Both the position numbers and the translations under genes were made by a program. The notes beneath the pieces were generated by a model, which was not told the DNA's origin, did not search any database, and saw nothing but the letters and a program-made list of their open reading frames with translations. This document shows, piece after piece, positions 1-8,651 of a stretch of 61,647 bases of DNA (the stretch's first letter is position 1; each line of letters starts with the position of its first letter). This DNA comes from Lentisphaeria bacterium UBA1776. Lineage in GTDB: Bacteria; Verrucomicrobiota; Lentisphaeria; Victivallales; Victivallaceae. Where the stretch lies: positions 1 through 61,647 of the forward strand of contig DCGO01000095.1 of the NCBI GenBank assembly GCA_002314605.1. Direction: 5' to 3'.

Positions 1-747
1 ATGGAGACATCGGAGAACTTATCACATTTTTTTGCCAATTCAAGTGCCTCCTCGCACCGGCATCACTGTGATTTTACAGAAAATTCGTTACACAGACTTT
101 TCAGAACGGATCCGGAATGTCTTTTTCCGTCCCGGACAACGGTCTTTCTGATCCATGGATGGGGGGGGCGCGCCATATCCATGGGTAATCTTGCCCGGGC
201 TCTTGCGAGGCACGGTTACACGGTCTTCAACTACGACTATCCGACTTTCCGGAAGAATATTGAGGAGCACGCCCGGGTCTTTCTTGAAGCGTACCGGAAA
301 ACCCTGCGGACGGAAGCAATTGACGGAGAAGTGTATTTCGTGACTCACAGCATGGGAGGGCTGATTCTACGGTCCTCCATGGCGGAAATGACGGCAGAAG
401 AGTGCCGTCAGATCAAGTCCGTCGTGATGCTGGGGCCGCCGAACCGCGGGTCCGGGCTGGCGGTCATAGGGAGGAACGCTCTGGTCCGTTCCGTCAATGC
501 GTCTCTCGGGGACATGGGATTGGGGCGAAACGCGTATGTTCAGCGGATTCCGGCGCCTCTTTTTTTACCTCCTGCAGGGATCATTGCCGGAAAATATGAC
601 GGAAAAGTGACGGCAGAAAATACCCTGCTGCCGGAAGGGCAGCCCTGCTCTTTCACCATGGTGAACTGCACCCATCCCGGCTCGCGGAATCCGGCCCGCA
701 CCCTCCGGCCGATCCTCCATTTTCTGGAGAAAAAGTCGTTTCAATAA
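1..747 (+). CDS. alpha/beta-fold hydrolase (lipase/PGAP1-like)
   Basis: Predicted serine hydrolase of 248 aa, cytoplasmic or weakly exported, with no clear signal peptide. The sequence shows an oxyanion-type HGWGG at residues 52-56, a nucleophile elbow THSMGG with Ser117, a likely acid Asp200 in AGKYDGKVT, and a likely base His225 in NCTHPGS. This is the order Ser-Asp-His expected of the fold. Members of this group cleave esters or act as acyltransferases, and the substrate cannot be read from sequence. The elbow has Thr in place of the first Gly of GxSxG, which is common in this subgroup. The ATG is the first base of the window, so a start further upstream cannot be excluded. It converges on the leftward operon that follows. 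Confidence 0.8.
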   Translation: METSENLSHFFANSSASSHRHHCDFTENSLHRLFRTDPECLFPSRTTVFLIHGWGGRAISMGNLARALARHGYTVFNYDYPTFRKNIEEHARVFLEAYRKTLRTEAIDGEVYFVTHSMGGLILRSSMAEMTAEECRQIKSVVMLGPPNRGSGLAVIGRNALVRSVNASLGDMGLGRNAYVQRIPAPLFLPPAGIIAGKYDGKVTAENTLLPEGQPCSFTMVNCTHPGSRNPARTLRPILHFLEKKSFQ

Positions 748-853
748 GTCCGGCGGCTTCCGGATGCGCTTCTGCGGGCAGGTCTGACGGCGGAATCCCC
801 GGTCATCCGGTCCTTTCTTCCGTTCAGATTGCCTTACCGGACGTCTCCAAAAT

Positions 854-1550
854 TCATTCCGGCCGCGGGATCTCCTCCGGAAGCCAGCCTCTGACCGCGG
901 CTTCGCGGATGCACTTCATGGCCCAGGTGTGGACCTGCGGCATGCAGTCCCGCAGCACGGCCATGCGTTTCTCCACCTGCTCCCGGCGGGGGCGGGGTCC
1001 GAATTCCGCTATGTGTGGGCGTCCGTCAGAGTGTTGTGCAGAAGGGGCTGCAGCCGGTCCTGACAGTTGGTGTATTTGGCATCTGCAGTTTCTGCCGCAT
1101 CGAATTCTTCCCAGAGGTCCCGCAGGTGCTTTCCCTGCCGGGGGGCAGTATGGCGTAGAGCCGGTCCGCTGCATCTTTCTCCCGCTCACTTTTATCCCGG
1201 TTTCCGGGAATGTCGTAAGCGAAGGTGTCTCCGGCATAAATTTCCACCAGATCGTGTACCGGCAGCATTTCCACCGCATGATGGACGTTTGGCTTCTCCA
1301 CGGCATACTCCGCAATAAGCAGCACCATGACAGCGATGTGCCACGAGTGTTCCGCGTCATTCTCCCGGCGGCTCCTGTCCAGCAGCACGGTCCGCCGGAG
1401 AACTCCGGTCATGGCGTCGATTTCCGCCGTGAATTTCAGCCGGGCATCCAGCTGTTCCAGACCGGAAGGGATGAATCTTGCTTCAAAATCCTTCGTCTTA
1501 ACCGACTTTGATCCATTCTCCGCCGCCGGCGGCGCTCCGGCAGATGGCAA
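854..1550 (-). pseudogene. HD-domain phosphohydrolase (YfbR/HDDC2-like), two frameshifts
   Basis: An HD-domain protein of the 5'-nucleotidase/YfbR-like family, read in three successive frames. Frame 1 (from 1550) gives RRTVLLDRSRRENDAEHSWH and the metal motif PVHDLVEIYAGD. At the six-G run 1140-1145 one base is missing relative to an open reading. The middle frame continues KHLRDLWEEFDAAE and DRLQPLLHNTLT. Near 1020-1030 a second base is missing, and the last frame carries GRPHIAEFGPRPRREQVEKR to the stop at 854. All metal-binding residues lie in the first part. The start is uncertain: ATG 1550 overlaps the upstream oxidoreductase by about 50 bases and has no clear ribosome site. Either a decaying gene or base-call errors. 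It is the last gene of the DUF493-dxs-oxidoreductase operon. Confidence 0.75.
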
Positions 1551-2505
1551 AGCAAGCCTTGTGGGAGTTCACTGCCGAGGCCACATTGTGCTCGGAATCC
1601 CGGTCCTCGCGGAGGCAGGTGATAAAATGACTCAAAATCGCCGGAAACGGGTGATCATATACATCGCCGCTCTTTTTCACCCCCGTATTGACGGCGAAGA
1701 AATCCTTCTGTTCCTGAAAACACCGGAGGAAAAACCGGTCGTTCAGAATGGTCCCGTCTTCCCCGATAATGTGGATGTTGGCCGTGTAGGGAACGAAGCC
1801 GGCAAGACTGCAGGAGAACACCCCCTTCGCCCCGTTGGCGAAACGCACCTGCGCCGTCTCCACCGCCGGGTAATCGTACCAGTCTCCCGTCTGCAGCGCA
1901 TCTCCCCGGACCTCGGTAATGTCGCTTCCCAGAAGGAACCGCGCCAGATCCACCGAGTGGCACCCCCCCAGCACAAAGGCCCCGCCGGAACGCTTTCCCT
2001 CCCGCATCCATCCGCCCCGGTCCCGGCCGAACCAGTAATCCACGTTGGCCAGCAGAATCTTCCCAAGTTCCCCCCGGGCGATGAGCCGTTTCTGCAGAAG
2101 ACTCAGGGGATTGAACCGGAGGACAAGCCCCATGACGCTTTTGGTGTAACACGCCTGCAGAACGGCAGCAAGTCTCTCCAGCTCTTCCGCGTTGACGGCG
2201 GCGGGTTTTTCAAGGAACAGCTGTTTTCCGGCCCTGGCAGCCTGCATGGCTTCTTCTGCGTGAAGGTCATTCGGGGTACAGATGGAGACAATGTCCACTC
2301 TCGGATCGTTCAAAATGTCCTCAAACGCCGGAAAGACCGTGATCTCGTGAAGGTCGAACTCGGCGATCTTCTGCTGTACGCTTTCCGGACGCCGGCTCCC
2401 GATGCCGATGAGGCGGCAGTCGGGATTTTTCAGGTACGCTGCCAGGTGACCGCCGGCCACCCATCCGCATCCCCACAATGCACATCCGAATTTTCCGTTT
2501 TTCAT
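1498..2505 (-). CDS. Gfo/Idh/MocA family oxidoreductase
   Basis: NAD(P)-dependent sugar or inositol dehydrogenase type protein, 335 aa, cytoplasmic. The N-terminal Rossmann segment has GCGWVAGGH (residues 12-20), followed by SICTPNDLH (75-82) and the family's EKP motif at 99-101. The catalytic-type segment GGCHSVDLARFLLG (180-193) supplies the conserved Asp/His pair. Family members oxidise or reduce hydroxyls on sugars, inositols or related cyclic substrates. The actual substrate is not determinable here. Its ATG overlaps the dxs stop in an ATGA, so it is translationally coupled to dxs. That is an unusual partner, and it gives no obvious link to isoprenoid synthesis. Confidence 0.88.
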   Translation of the reverse strand: MKNGKFGCALWGCGWVAGGHLAAYLKNPDCRLIGIGSRRPESVQQKIAEFDLHEITVFPAFEDILNDPRVDIVSICTPNDLHAEEAMQAARAGKQLFLEKPAAVNAEELERLAAVLQACYTKSVMGLVLRFNPLSLLQKRLIARGELGKILLANVDYWFGRDRGGWMREGKRSGGAFVLGGCHSVDLARFLLGSDITEVRGDALQTGDWYDYPAVETAQVRFANGAKGVFSCSLAGFVPYTANIHIIGEDGTILNDRFFLRCFQEQKDFFAVNTGVKKSGDVYDHPFPAILSHFITCLREDRDSEHNVASAVNSHKACFAICRSAAGGGEWIKVG

Positions 2506-4361
2506 GGTATTCTCCCGTTTACCTGTTTGACGATCTCAGCGGCCTTCGCCGCAATTTTTTCCGGGGTCAGTCCGAACTTTTCCCGCAGCTCCCGGACCTT
2601 GCCGAAAGGGATCACTTTGTCTGACGGCCAGCCAAAACAGTACGCGGGGACCGCATATTCCGCTGCGGCCCCCCCGAGACCTCCCGTCACCACATGATCT
2701 TCCAGTGTAAATACCGGCATCCGGGCGGCATATTCCATAAAAAGTTTTCCGTCAAAGGGTTTCACCGTAAAAGAGTGAACCACCGCCGCTGAAATGCCGT
2801 ACTCTTTTTCCAGAATCTCCGCCGCTTTCAGCGCCGTGTGAAGTTCCGCGCCGCAGCTCCAGAGGGCAAGTTCCGCCCCTTCCCGGCGGATCAGGGCTTT
2901 CCCCGGAATCAGCGGCATCACCGGAAGCAGCGGGTCGAAACCCTGTCCACTGGCGCCCCGGGGATAACGAACTGCAGCCGGTTTTTTCGATGCCACCGCC
3001 GCAAAGAGGGCATCCCGGAGTTCCTGCTCGTCCGCCGGGGTATAAATATCCAGATTCGGAAGAGACCGGAGGAAGGCCAGATCGTAGATCCCATGATGGG
3101 TGGGCCCGTCCTCCACCACCCCCGCCCGGTCAACAGCCAGCACCACCGGGAGATTTTGAAGACAGATATCGTGATACACTTCATCCAGCGCCCGCTGGAG
3201 GAATGTGGCGTAAATCGCCGCCACCGGATGCAGCCCACCCGCCGCCAGACCGGAGGCAAAGACCATTTCGTGCTCTTCGGCGATCCCCACGTCAAAGAAG
3301 CGGTCCGGGAATCTCTCCGCAAATTTTTCCAGCCCGGTCCCCAGTGCCATGGCCGCGGTAACCCCCACGATCTCCGGATATTTCTCCCCCAGGTGGATCA
3401 TGGTTTCGCCAAAGGCGGCGGAGAATCCTCCGCCGGAAGAGTTTTCCAATCCCCGCTCAAGGTCAAAGGGACCCACGCCGTGATAGCGTTCCGGCTCTTT
3501 TTCCGCCGGAGGATAGCCGTTCCCCTTTCGGGTGATCACATGCACCAGAGTGGGCCGGTGGGACTCCCGGGCCGCCGTCAGCATCCGCTCCAGCTCCGGG
3601 ATGTTGTGGCCGTCCACCGGTCCGAAATAGCGTATTCCCAGCTCTTCGAACCAGCCTCCCGGCAGGAAAACGCTTTTGGCGGATTCCTCAAACCGCCGGA
3701 CCGCATGGTACAGATCCGGAACCTTGCGGAGCATGGTTTTCGCCAGCGCCCGGAACCGGGAGTACCCCTTGCCGGAAATGATCCGGTTGAGATAGTGGGT
3801 AAGCCCTCCCACGTTCCGGGAAATGGACATGCGGTTGTCATTGAGGACGATCACCAGGGAACTCCGGTTTTCATCAATATTGTTCAGGCCCTCCAGCGAA
3901 ACACCGCAGGCCAGAGAGCCGTCCCCTACAATGGCGACTGCACGGGTATTTTTCCCCTGCCGCTTCGCCGCAGCCTCGATCCCGAGGGCCGCCGAAATGG
4001 CGGTCCCGGCATGGCCGCCGCCGATGGGATCGTATTCGGGGGATTCCGCCCGGGACTGAAAGGGCGCACATCCCCCCATGGTCCGGAGTTTCTGAAAAAG
4101 TTCTCCCCGGCCGGTCAGAAGTTTATGGGCGTATGCCTGGTGCCCCACATCCCAGACAAGTTTGTCTTCCGGTGTCAGAAAAACCCGGTGGAGGGCGATG
4201 GTCAGTTCCACCGTGCCCAGAGAGCTGGCCAGGTGTCCGCCGGTGCGGGAAACGGTCTGCAGGATCCTTGCCCGCAGCTCTCCGGCCAGCCGGGGCAATT
4301 CCCCGGCAGGGAGATCACGGACATCGGCGCCGCCGCGAATGGAAGAAAGGAGTTCCGGCAT
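2502..4361 (-). CDS. dxs: 1-deoxy-D-xylulose-5-phosphate synthase
   Basis: Thiamine-diphosphate enzyme that condenses pyruvate and glyceraldehyde-3-phosphate to DXP, the first step of the non-mevalonate isoprenoid pathway; also used for thiamine and pyridoxal synthesis. The protein is 619 aa, the normal length. Visible signatures are GGHLASSLGTVE (41-52) with the conserved His43, the TPP/Mg motif GDGSLACG (146-153) with NDNRMS (174-179), and the transketolase-like central domain containing VGIAEEHEM and AVDRAGVVEDGPTHHG. The C-terminal domain ends near residue 619. The start at 4361 lies 3 bases after the DUF493 gene stop, and the stop overlaps the next gene, so this is the second gene of a leftward operon. 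Confidence 0.97.
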   Translation of the reverse strand: MPELLSSIRGGADVRDLPAGELPRLAGELRARILQTVSRTGGHLASSLGTVELTIALHRVFLTPEDKLVWDVGHQAYAHKLLTGRGELFQKLRTMGGCAPFQSRAESPEYDPIGGGHAGTAISAALGIEAAAKRQGKNTRAVAIVGDGSLACGVSLEGLNNIDENRSSLVIVLNDNRMSISRNVGGLTHYLNRIISGKGYSRFRALAKTMLRKVPDLYHAVRRFEESAKSVFLPGGWFEELGIRYFGPVDGHNIPELERMLTAARESHRPTLVHVITRKGNGYPPAEKEPERYHGVGPFDLERGLENSSGGGFSAAFGETMIHLGEKYPEIVGVTAAMALGTGLEKFAERFPDRFFDVGIAEEHEMVFASGLAAGGLHPVAAIYATFLQRALDEVYHDICLQNLPVVLAVDRAGVVEDGPTHHGIYDLAFLRSLPNLDIYTPADEQELRDALFAAVASKKPAAVRYPRGASGQGFDPLLPVMPLIPGKALIRREGAELALWSCGAELHTALKAAEILEKEYGISAAVVHSFTVKPFDGKLFMEYAARMPVFTLEDHVVTGGLGGAAAEYAVPAYCFGWPSDKVIPFGKVRELREKFGLTPEKIAAKAAEIVKQVNGRIP

Positions 4362-4364
4362 GGC

Positions 4365-4622
4365 TTACAGGACCATCCGGACGCCGGGAATGGCTGCCAG
4401 ACGTTTCGGAACCGCCTCCAGCGCAGCCCGGTCCGGCATGGTCACCATGACTCCCAGCGTGCGGTAGCGCCCCCCGGCAGACGTGCGTCCCGGGGTCCAT
4501 TTTTCCGGCATGAGATATTCCTCCAGAACCGCTTGGGCGGAATGAAGGACGGCTTCATCGTCTCCATCGTAAATAATCCGCAGCGCGCAGCGGACGGGAA
4601 ATTTCAGTTCCTGTTCGGCCAT
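4365..4622 (-). CDS. DUF493 (YbeD-like) domain protein
   Basis: Small cytoplasmic protein of 85 aa resembling the DUF493/YbeD family. It has an N-terminal KFPVRCALRIIYDGD strand, a central GGRYRTLGVMVTM segment and a C-terminal ending IPGVRMVL, matching the conserved ferredoxin-like fold and terminal VxMxL of the family. In proteobacteria a YbeD homologue sits beside lipoate genes and is proposed as an allosteric sensor. Here it heads the operon with dxs. The start has a good ribosome site (aaagga upstream). Function is not established; the family assignment is fairly secure. Confidence 0.75.
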   Translation of the reverse strand: MAEQELKFPVRCALRIIYDGDDEAVLHSAQAVLEEYLMPEKWTPGRTSAGGRYRTLGVMVTMPDRAALEAVPKRLAAIPGVRMVL

Positions 4623-4708
4623 AAGGGGTTCCTTTCTCTTTTTCCGCCCAATAATATATCACGCCGAAACGGTTTTTTCCATAAAACAGGGAGGAATTGA
4701 GGAAAAGA

Positions 4709-4738
4709 TTGGAAAAAAAGATGTTCCGGTGCTATATT
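4709..4738 (+). promoter_or_regulatory. candidate promoter for arnA
   Basis: A TTGGAA at 4709-4714 and a TATATT at 4733-4738 with an 18-base spacer lie about 45 bases ahead of the arnA ATG. The surrounding 4623-4782 stretch is the AT-rich divergent region between the DUF493 gene and arnA. A TATATT on the opposite strand around 4652 could serve the leftward operon, but I see no good -35 for it. Confidence 0.4.
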
Positions 4739-4782
4739 ATTACCGTTGTATTGTTTCGACAATCATTGACCAACAGAAAGTG

Positions 4783-6798
4783 ATGAAAACCATGGCAAAA
4801 GGCGTAAAAGGCGTGAAATGCGTAGTTTTGGCGTACCACAACATCGGACGCACGGGGATTGAGGCTCTGCTGAAAAGCGGGTACGAGATCAGCGCGGTCT
4901 TCACCCATCGCGACAACCCGAATGAAAACATCTGGTTCGACTCGGTCGCCGAGTTCGCCACCGCCAGGGGAATCCCGGTCTTCGCTCCCGAAGACATCAA
5001 CCATCCCATCTGGATCAACCGGATCCGTGCCATGAAGCCGGATTTCATTTTCAGCTTCTACTACCGGAATATGGTCAAGCAGGAACTGCTGGACATTCCC
5101 TCCAAGGGGGCGCTGAACCTCCACGGCTCGCTGCTTCCGAAGTACCGCGGCCGGGTGCCCATCAACTGGGCCATCATCAACGGGGAAAAAGAGACCGGCG
5201 TCACCTTGCACTACATGACCGCCAAACCGGACGCCGGGGATATTGTGGCCCAGAGCAAAGTTGCCATTACCGATGACGATACCGCCCGGACGCTGTTTGA
5301 CAAGATCGAGGCTGCCGCCGCCAAGCTCCTGGACAAGACGCTCCCCCTGCTGGCCGCCGGGAAAGCCCCCCGCAAGGCGCAGAAAAATTCCGCAGCCACC
5401 TATTTCGGCGGCCGCAAGCCTGCTGACGGCGAGATCGACTGGAAAAAGAGTGCCGCAGAAATCCGGAATCTTATCCGCGCAGTGACCCGGCCCTACCCCG
5501 GAGCCTTCACGTTCCTCGGCGACCGCAAGGGCTTCATCTGGAGCGCGGATGTGACCACCGGCAGGGGCAAGCCCGGCACGGTGATCTCCGGCAATCCATT
5601 GGTCATCGCCTGCGGCAAGGGCGCCCTCAGGATCACTGCGGCCCAGTGGGAGAGCGGCGTGTATGCCTCCGGCGCCCAGTTCGCCATCGACGGCAGTGTG
5701 GTGAAGAACATGGTCTTCTCCGGCAATGTCCGTCGTCTCCGGGAGATCAACCGCAAGAAGAGCGTCCTCATTCTCGGCGTGAATGGTTTCATCGGCAGTC
5801 ACTTGAGCGAGCGTCTGCTGGAATCCGGCAAATATGAGGTTTACGGTCTGGACCTCCGCAGCAACTACATCGACCACCTGCTGGACAAACCGGATTTCCA
5901 TTTCCGCGAAGGCAATATCGCCATTCACAGAGAGTGGATCGAGTACCAGATCAGCAAGTGCGACATCGTGCTGCCTTTGGTGGCCATCGCCACGCCCATT
6001 GAGTACACCCGGAACCCGCTCCGGGTCTTTGAGCTGGACTTCGAGGAAAACCTGCGGATCGTCCGCTACTGCGTGAAGTACAACAAGCGGATCCTCTTCC
6101 CCTCCACCAGCGAAGTTTACGGCATGTGTCAGGACAAGAATTTCGATGAAGACAATTCCGTGCTCATCACCGGCCCCATCCGCATGCAGCGCTGGATCTA
6201 CTCCACCAGCAAGCAGCTGCTGGACCGGGTGATCTGGGCCTACGGTGCCAAAGGACAGCTCAAGTTCACTTTGTTCCGGCCCTTCAACTGGATCGGACCC
6301 CGTCTGGACAGCCTGACCAGCGCCCGCATCGGTTCCAGCCGCGCCATCACCCAGCTCATCCTCAATCTGGTGCAGGGTTCGCCCATCCAGCTCATTGACG
6401 GCGGCGAGCAGAAGCGCTGTTTTGTGGACATCAAGGAAGGCGTGGAAGCCTTGTACCGGATCATCGAGAACAAGGACGGCATCTGCGACGGCAAGATCAT
6501 CAACATCGGCAATCCGGACAACGAGGCAAGCATCAAGGCTATGGCTGAAATGCTGGTGAAGAAGTTCGAGAAACATCCCCTCCGTTCCAAGTTTCCCCCC
6601 TTTGCGGGTTATGTGGTCCTGGAGTCCGGCGCCTTCTACGGCAAGGGGTATCAGGATGTTCAGCACCGCTGCCCCAGCATCCGCAATGCCAAGAAGTATC
6701 TGGACTGGGAGCCCTCCATCACGCTGGAAAAATCCATCGAGACCACGCTGGACTTCTTCCTGAACGAAGCCGTCAAATCCGGCGAATTCAGCAAGTAA
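4783..6798 (+). CDS. arnA: bifunctional UDP-4-amino-4-deoxy-L-arabinose formyltransferase / UDP-glucuronate decarboxylase
   Basis: Two-domain cytoplasmic enzyme, 671 aa, of the lipid A aminoarabinose pathway. The N-terminal domain formylates UDP-L-Ara4N, and the C-terminal domain oxidatively decarboxylates UDP-glucuronate. Formyltransferase residues are visible: Asn112 and His114 in LNLHGSLLPKYRG, and Asp150 in KPDAGD. The Rossmann loop GVNGFIGS is at 332-339, STSEVYG at 441-447 and the YxxxK pair Tyr473/Lys477 in YSTSK. A late HRCPSIRNA carries the arginine needed for decarboxylation. Every residue is offset by +10 from E. coli ArnA, so the start at 4783 (or 4792) is preferred over an upstream TTG at 4729. 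arnD follows 6 bases later. arnB, arnC and arnT are not in the window. Confidence 0.95.
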   Translation: MKTMAKGVKGVKCVVLAYHNIGRTGIEALLKSGYEISAVFTHRDNPNENIWFDSVAEFATARGIPVFAPEDINHPIWINRIRAMKPDFIFSFYYRNMVKQELLDIPSKGALNLHGSLLPKYRGRVPINWAIINGEKETGVTLHYMTAKPDAGDIVAQSKVAITDDDTARTLFDKIEAAAAKLLDKTLPLLAAGKAPRKAQKNSAATYFGGRKPADGEIDWKKSAAEIRNLIRAVTRPYPGAFTFLGDRKGFIWSADVTTGRGKPGTVISGNPLVIACGKGALRITAAQWESGVYASGAQFAIDGSVVKNMVFSGNVRRLREINRKKSVLILGVNGFIGSHLSERLLESGKYEVYGLDLRSNYIDHLLDKPDFHFREGNIAIHREWIEYQISKCDIVLPLVAIATPIEYTRNPLRVFELDFEENLRIVRYCVKYNKRILFPSTSEVYGMCQDKNFDEDNSVLITGPIRMQRWIYSTSKQLLDRVIWAYGAKGQLKFTLFRPFNWIGPRLDSLTSARIGSSRAITQLILNLVQGSPIQLIDGGEQKRCFVDIKEGVEALYRIIENKDGICDGKIINIGNPDNEASIKAMAEMLVKKFEKHPLRSKFPPFAGYVVLESGAFYGKGYQDVQHRCPSIRNAKKYLDWEPSITLEKSIETTLDFFLNEAVKSGEFSK

Positions 6799-6804
6799 TT
6801 TCCC

Positions 6805-7683
6805 ATGAAGGAGATTGCGCTCCGTATCGATGTGGACACCTACCGGGGTACCCGGGACGGTGTTCCCCGGCTCTGTGAGACGCTGGCAAAATACGGCGTC
6901 AAGGGAACCTTCTACTTTTCCGTAGGTCCGGACAATATGGGGCGCCACCTGTGGAGGCTCCTCAAACCGGCGTTTCTCTGGAAAATGCTCCGCACCAATG
7001 CGGCTGGGCTCTACGGGTTGGATATCGTCCTTATGGGGACGGCGTGGCCGGGGCCCCGGATCAGCAAACATCTGGCGGCGCAGATCCGCGCCGCCGCCGA
7101 AGCCGGTCATGAGGTGGGGTTCCATGCGTGGGATCACCACCGTACCCAGGCGAAGATCGACACCATGAGCGATGAAGAGATCCGGGAGGAATTCCGCCGG
7201 GGGCTTGCTGAACTGGAGCGGATTGTGGGTTTCGCGCCCCGCACCAGCGCCACGCCGGGCTGGCGGACGACGGAAAGACTGCTCCGGATCAAAACGGAGT
7301 TTCCCTTCGACTACAATTCCGACTGCCGGGGGTATGCGCCTTTCCGGCCGGAGATCCCCGGCGCGCCCCTGCAGATCCCGGTCACACTGCCCACTTACGA
7401 TGAGATCTGCGGTCGGGACGGGGTGAATGATGCCAATTACAACGACCGCCAGATCGCTCTCCTGCGGGAGGACAAATTGAATGTCCTCACCATCCATGCG
7501 GAGGCCGAAGGGGGCAAGTGCGCTGCCATGTTTGACGGGTATCTGGACCGGGTGCAGAAGTTGGGGTATCAGGTCATCCCGCTGGGCGAAGCAGCCAAAC
7601 GGTATGCGGATGCGTCCAAGGGCAGCTGCTCCCCGCAGCCCTTCCCGGGGAGGGAAGGCTGGCTCTCAGTTCAGGACAAATAA
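6805..7683 (+). CDS. arnD: 4-deoxy-4-formamido-L-arabinose-phosphoundecaprenol deformylase
   Basis: NodB-type polysaccharide deacetylase of 292 aa. ArnD removes the formyl group from undecaprenyl-phosphate-Ara4FN before transfer of Ara4N to lipid A. The sequence shows the metal/catalytic start RIDVDTYRGTRDG (Asp9, Asp11), the segment GHEVGFHAWDHH, which would supply metal histidines, and the ArnD-like AGLYGLDIVLMGTAWPGP. The ending LNVLTIHAEAEGG is typical. It follows arnA by 6 bases and surely shares its mRNA. This orthology to ArnD rather than to a generic chitin-type deacetylase is supported by the arnA neighbour and by length. Confidence 0.9.
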   Translation: MKEIALRIDVDTYRGTRDGVPRLCETLAKYGVKGTFYFSVGPDNMGRHLWRLLKPAFLWKMLRTNAAGLYGLDIVLMGTAWPGPRISKHLAAQIRAAAEAGHEVGFHAWDHHRTQAKIDTMSDEEIREEFRRGLAELERIVGFAPRTSATPGWRTTERLLRIKTEFPFDYNSDCRGYAPFRPEIPGAPLQIPVTLPTYDEICGRDGVNDANYNDRQIALLREDKLNVLTIHAEAEGGKCAAMFDGYLDRVQKLGYQVIPLGEAAKRYADASKGSCSPQPFPGREGWLSVQDK

Positions 7684-7745
7684 CGCAACACTTCCGGCGG
7701 CGGACAAACGATCCGGCACCGGTTTTTTACACAGGAAGGTGCGTC

Positions 7746-8423
7746 ATGGAAAAGTACAAGCAGGATTTTATTGAGTTCATGATCGACTGCAATGTCCTCA
7801 AATTCGGGGATTTTGTGACCAAAAGCGGCCGGAAGACCCCGTTTTTCATCAACACCGGGTTTTACCGCACCGGTTCCCAGCTCCGGAAACTGGGGAGCTG
7901 CTATGCCAGGGCCATCAAAGAGGCTTTCGGACTGGATTTCGACGTGCTCTTCGGCCCCGCCTACAAAGGGATCCCCCTTTCCGTGACCGCGGCGGCGGCG
8001 CTGGCGGAAGACTATGGTACGGATGTGCGCTACTGCTCCAACCGCAAAGAGGTGAAGGATCACGGCGACAAGGGCATTCTGCTGGGAGGCCCCCTGGGGG
8101 ACGGGGACAAAGTGGTGATCATTGAAGATGTCACCACCGCAGGGACCTCCATTCACGAGACCATGCCCATTCTGCTGGCGCAGGGCAAAGTGAACGTTCT
8201 GGGACTGGTGGTCAGCGTGGACCGCATGGAGCGGGGGAACTCCGAAAAGAGCGCCCTGGCCTCCATTGCCGAAGAGTTCGGGATGAAGACCACATCCATT
8301 GTCAATATGCAGGAAGTGGTGGAACACCTCTACAACCGCCCGTACAAAGGGCGCATTGTGATCGATGATGCGCTGAAATCCGCCATCGATGCCTATTACG
8401 TCCAGTATGGCGCCAGGGTGTAA
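7746..8423 (+). CDS. pyrE: orotate phosphoribosyltransferase
   Basis: Converts orotate and PRPP to orotidine-5'-phosphate in pyrimidine synthesis; cytoplasmic dimer. At 225 aa it is of usual length for the E. coli type. The PRPP-binding motif VVIIEDVTTAGTS spans residues 123-135. FGPAYKGIPLSVTAA (69-83) and YCSNRKEVKDHGDKG (96-110, the mobile catalytic loop with Lys/His/Asp) are both present. The start is supported by the ribosome site acacaggaagg at 7729-7739. It follows arnD by 62 bases. That gap holds a T6 tract and no strong terminator, so read-through from arnD is possible. Confidence 0.95.
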   Translation: MEKYKQDFIEFMIDCNVLKFGDFVTKSGRKTPFFINTGFYRTGSQLRKLGSCYARAIKEAFGLDFDVLFGPAYKGIPLSVTAAAALAEDYGTDVRYCSNRKEVKDHGDKGILLGGPLGDGDKVVIIEDVTTAGTSIHETMPILLAQGKVNVLGLVVSVDRMERGNSEKSALASIAEEFGMKTTSIVNMQEVVEHLYNRPYKGRIVIDDALKSAIDAYYVQYGARV

Positions 8424-8565
8424 ACAGAACTCTTGAGCGTCCATCACGGAGTTCCTGTCCGACCGTCCGGTGCCTCCTCCGGGCAGTTCCGCCTCCGCGC
8501 AGAACTTTCCTCCACCCCCTGCCGCTTTTTTGATTTTTCGGTAAAAACGGGTTGAAAATGCGGCA

Positions 8566-8594
8566 TTGACAGAGTATATTATACTTCGTATAAT
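8566..8594 (+). promoter_or_regulatory. consensus sigma-70 promoter of gyrB
   Basis: Exact TTGACA at 8566-8571, 17-base spacer, exact TATAAT at 8589-8594, about 55 bases ahead of the gyrB start. This is the best promoter in the window and probably drives gyrB, recA and the genes behind them. The rest of the 228-base pyrE-gyrB gap shows no gene or RNA that I recognise. Confidence 0.85.
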
Positions 8595-8595
8595 A
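8577..8595. repeat. perfect palindrome over the gyrB -10 box
   Basis: TATTATAC (8577-8584), TTC, GTATAATA (8588-8595): an 8-3-8 perfect inverted repeat that fills the end of the promoter spacer and the whole -10 box. Its position suits an operator, or a supercoil-sensitive site that extrudes. There is no G/C-rich stem or T run, so it is not a terminator. Confidence 0.85.
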
Positions 8596-8651
8596 AGTCA
8601 ACCGGGCCTGGGCTCGAAACGTGTTCCGAATCACTTGGAGGAAAAGATCTT

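Noticed and set aside
760..810. CCGGATG/CATCCGG inverted repeat as a terminator after the first gene
   Set aside because: The arms are 37 bases apart and the tail is mixed pyrimidine, not a T run.
1327..2697. 456-aa open frame on the plus strand opposite the oxidoreductase
   Set aside because: It is a shadow of the GC-rich minus-strand genes, has no family pattern and no ribosome site.
4732..7497. 921-aa open frame on the minus strand across arnA/arnD
   Set aside because: It is an antisense shadow; the plus strand has clear catalytic motifs throughout.
8577..8595. Resemblance of the palindrome to a loxP arm (ACTTCGTATA)
   Set aside because: Only ten bases match one arm, there is no second arm or recombinase gene, and the position fits promoter control.
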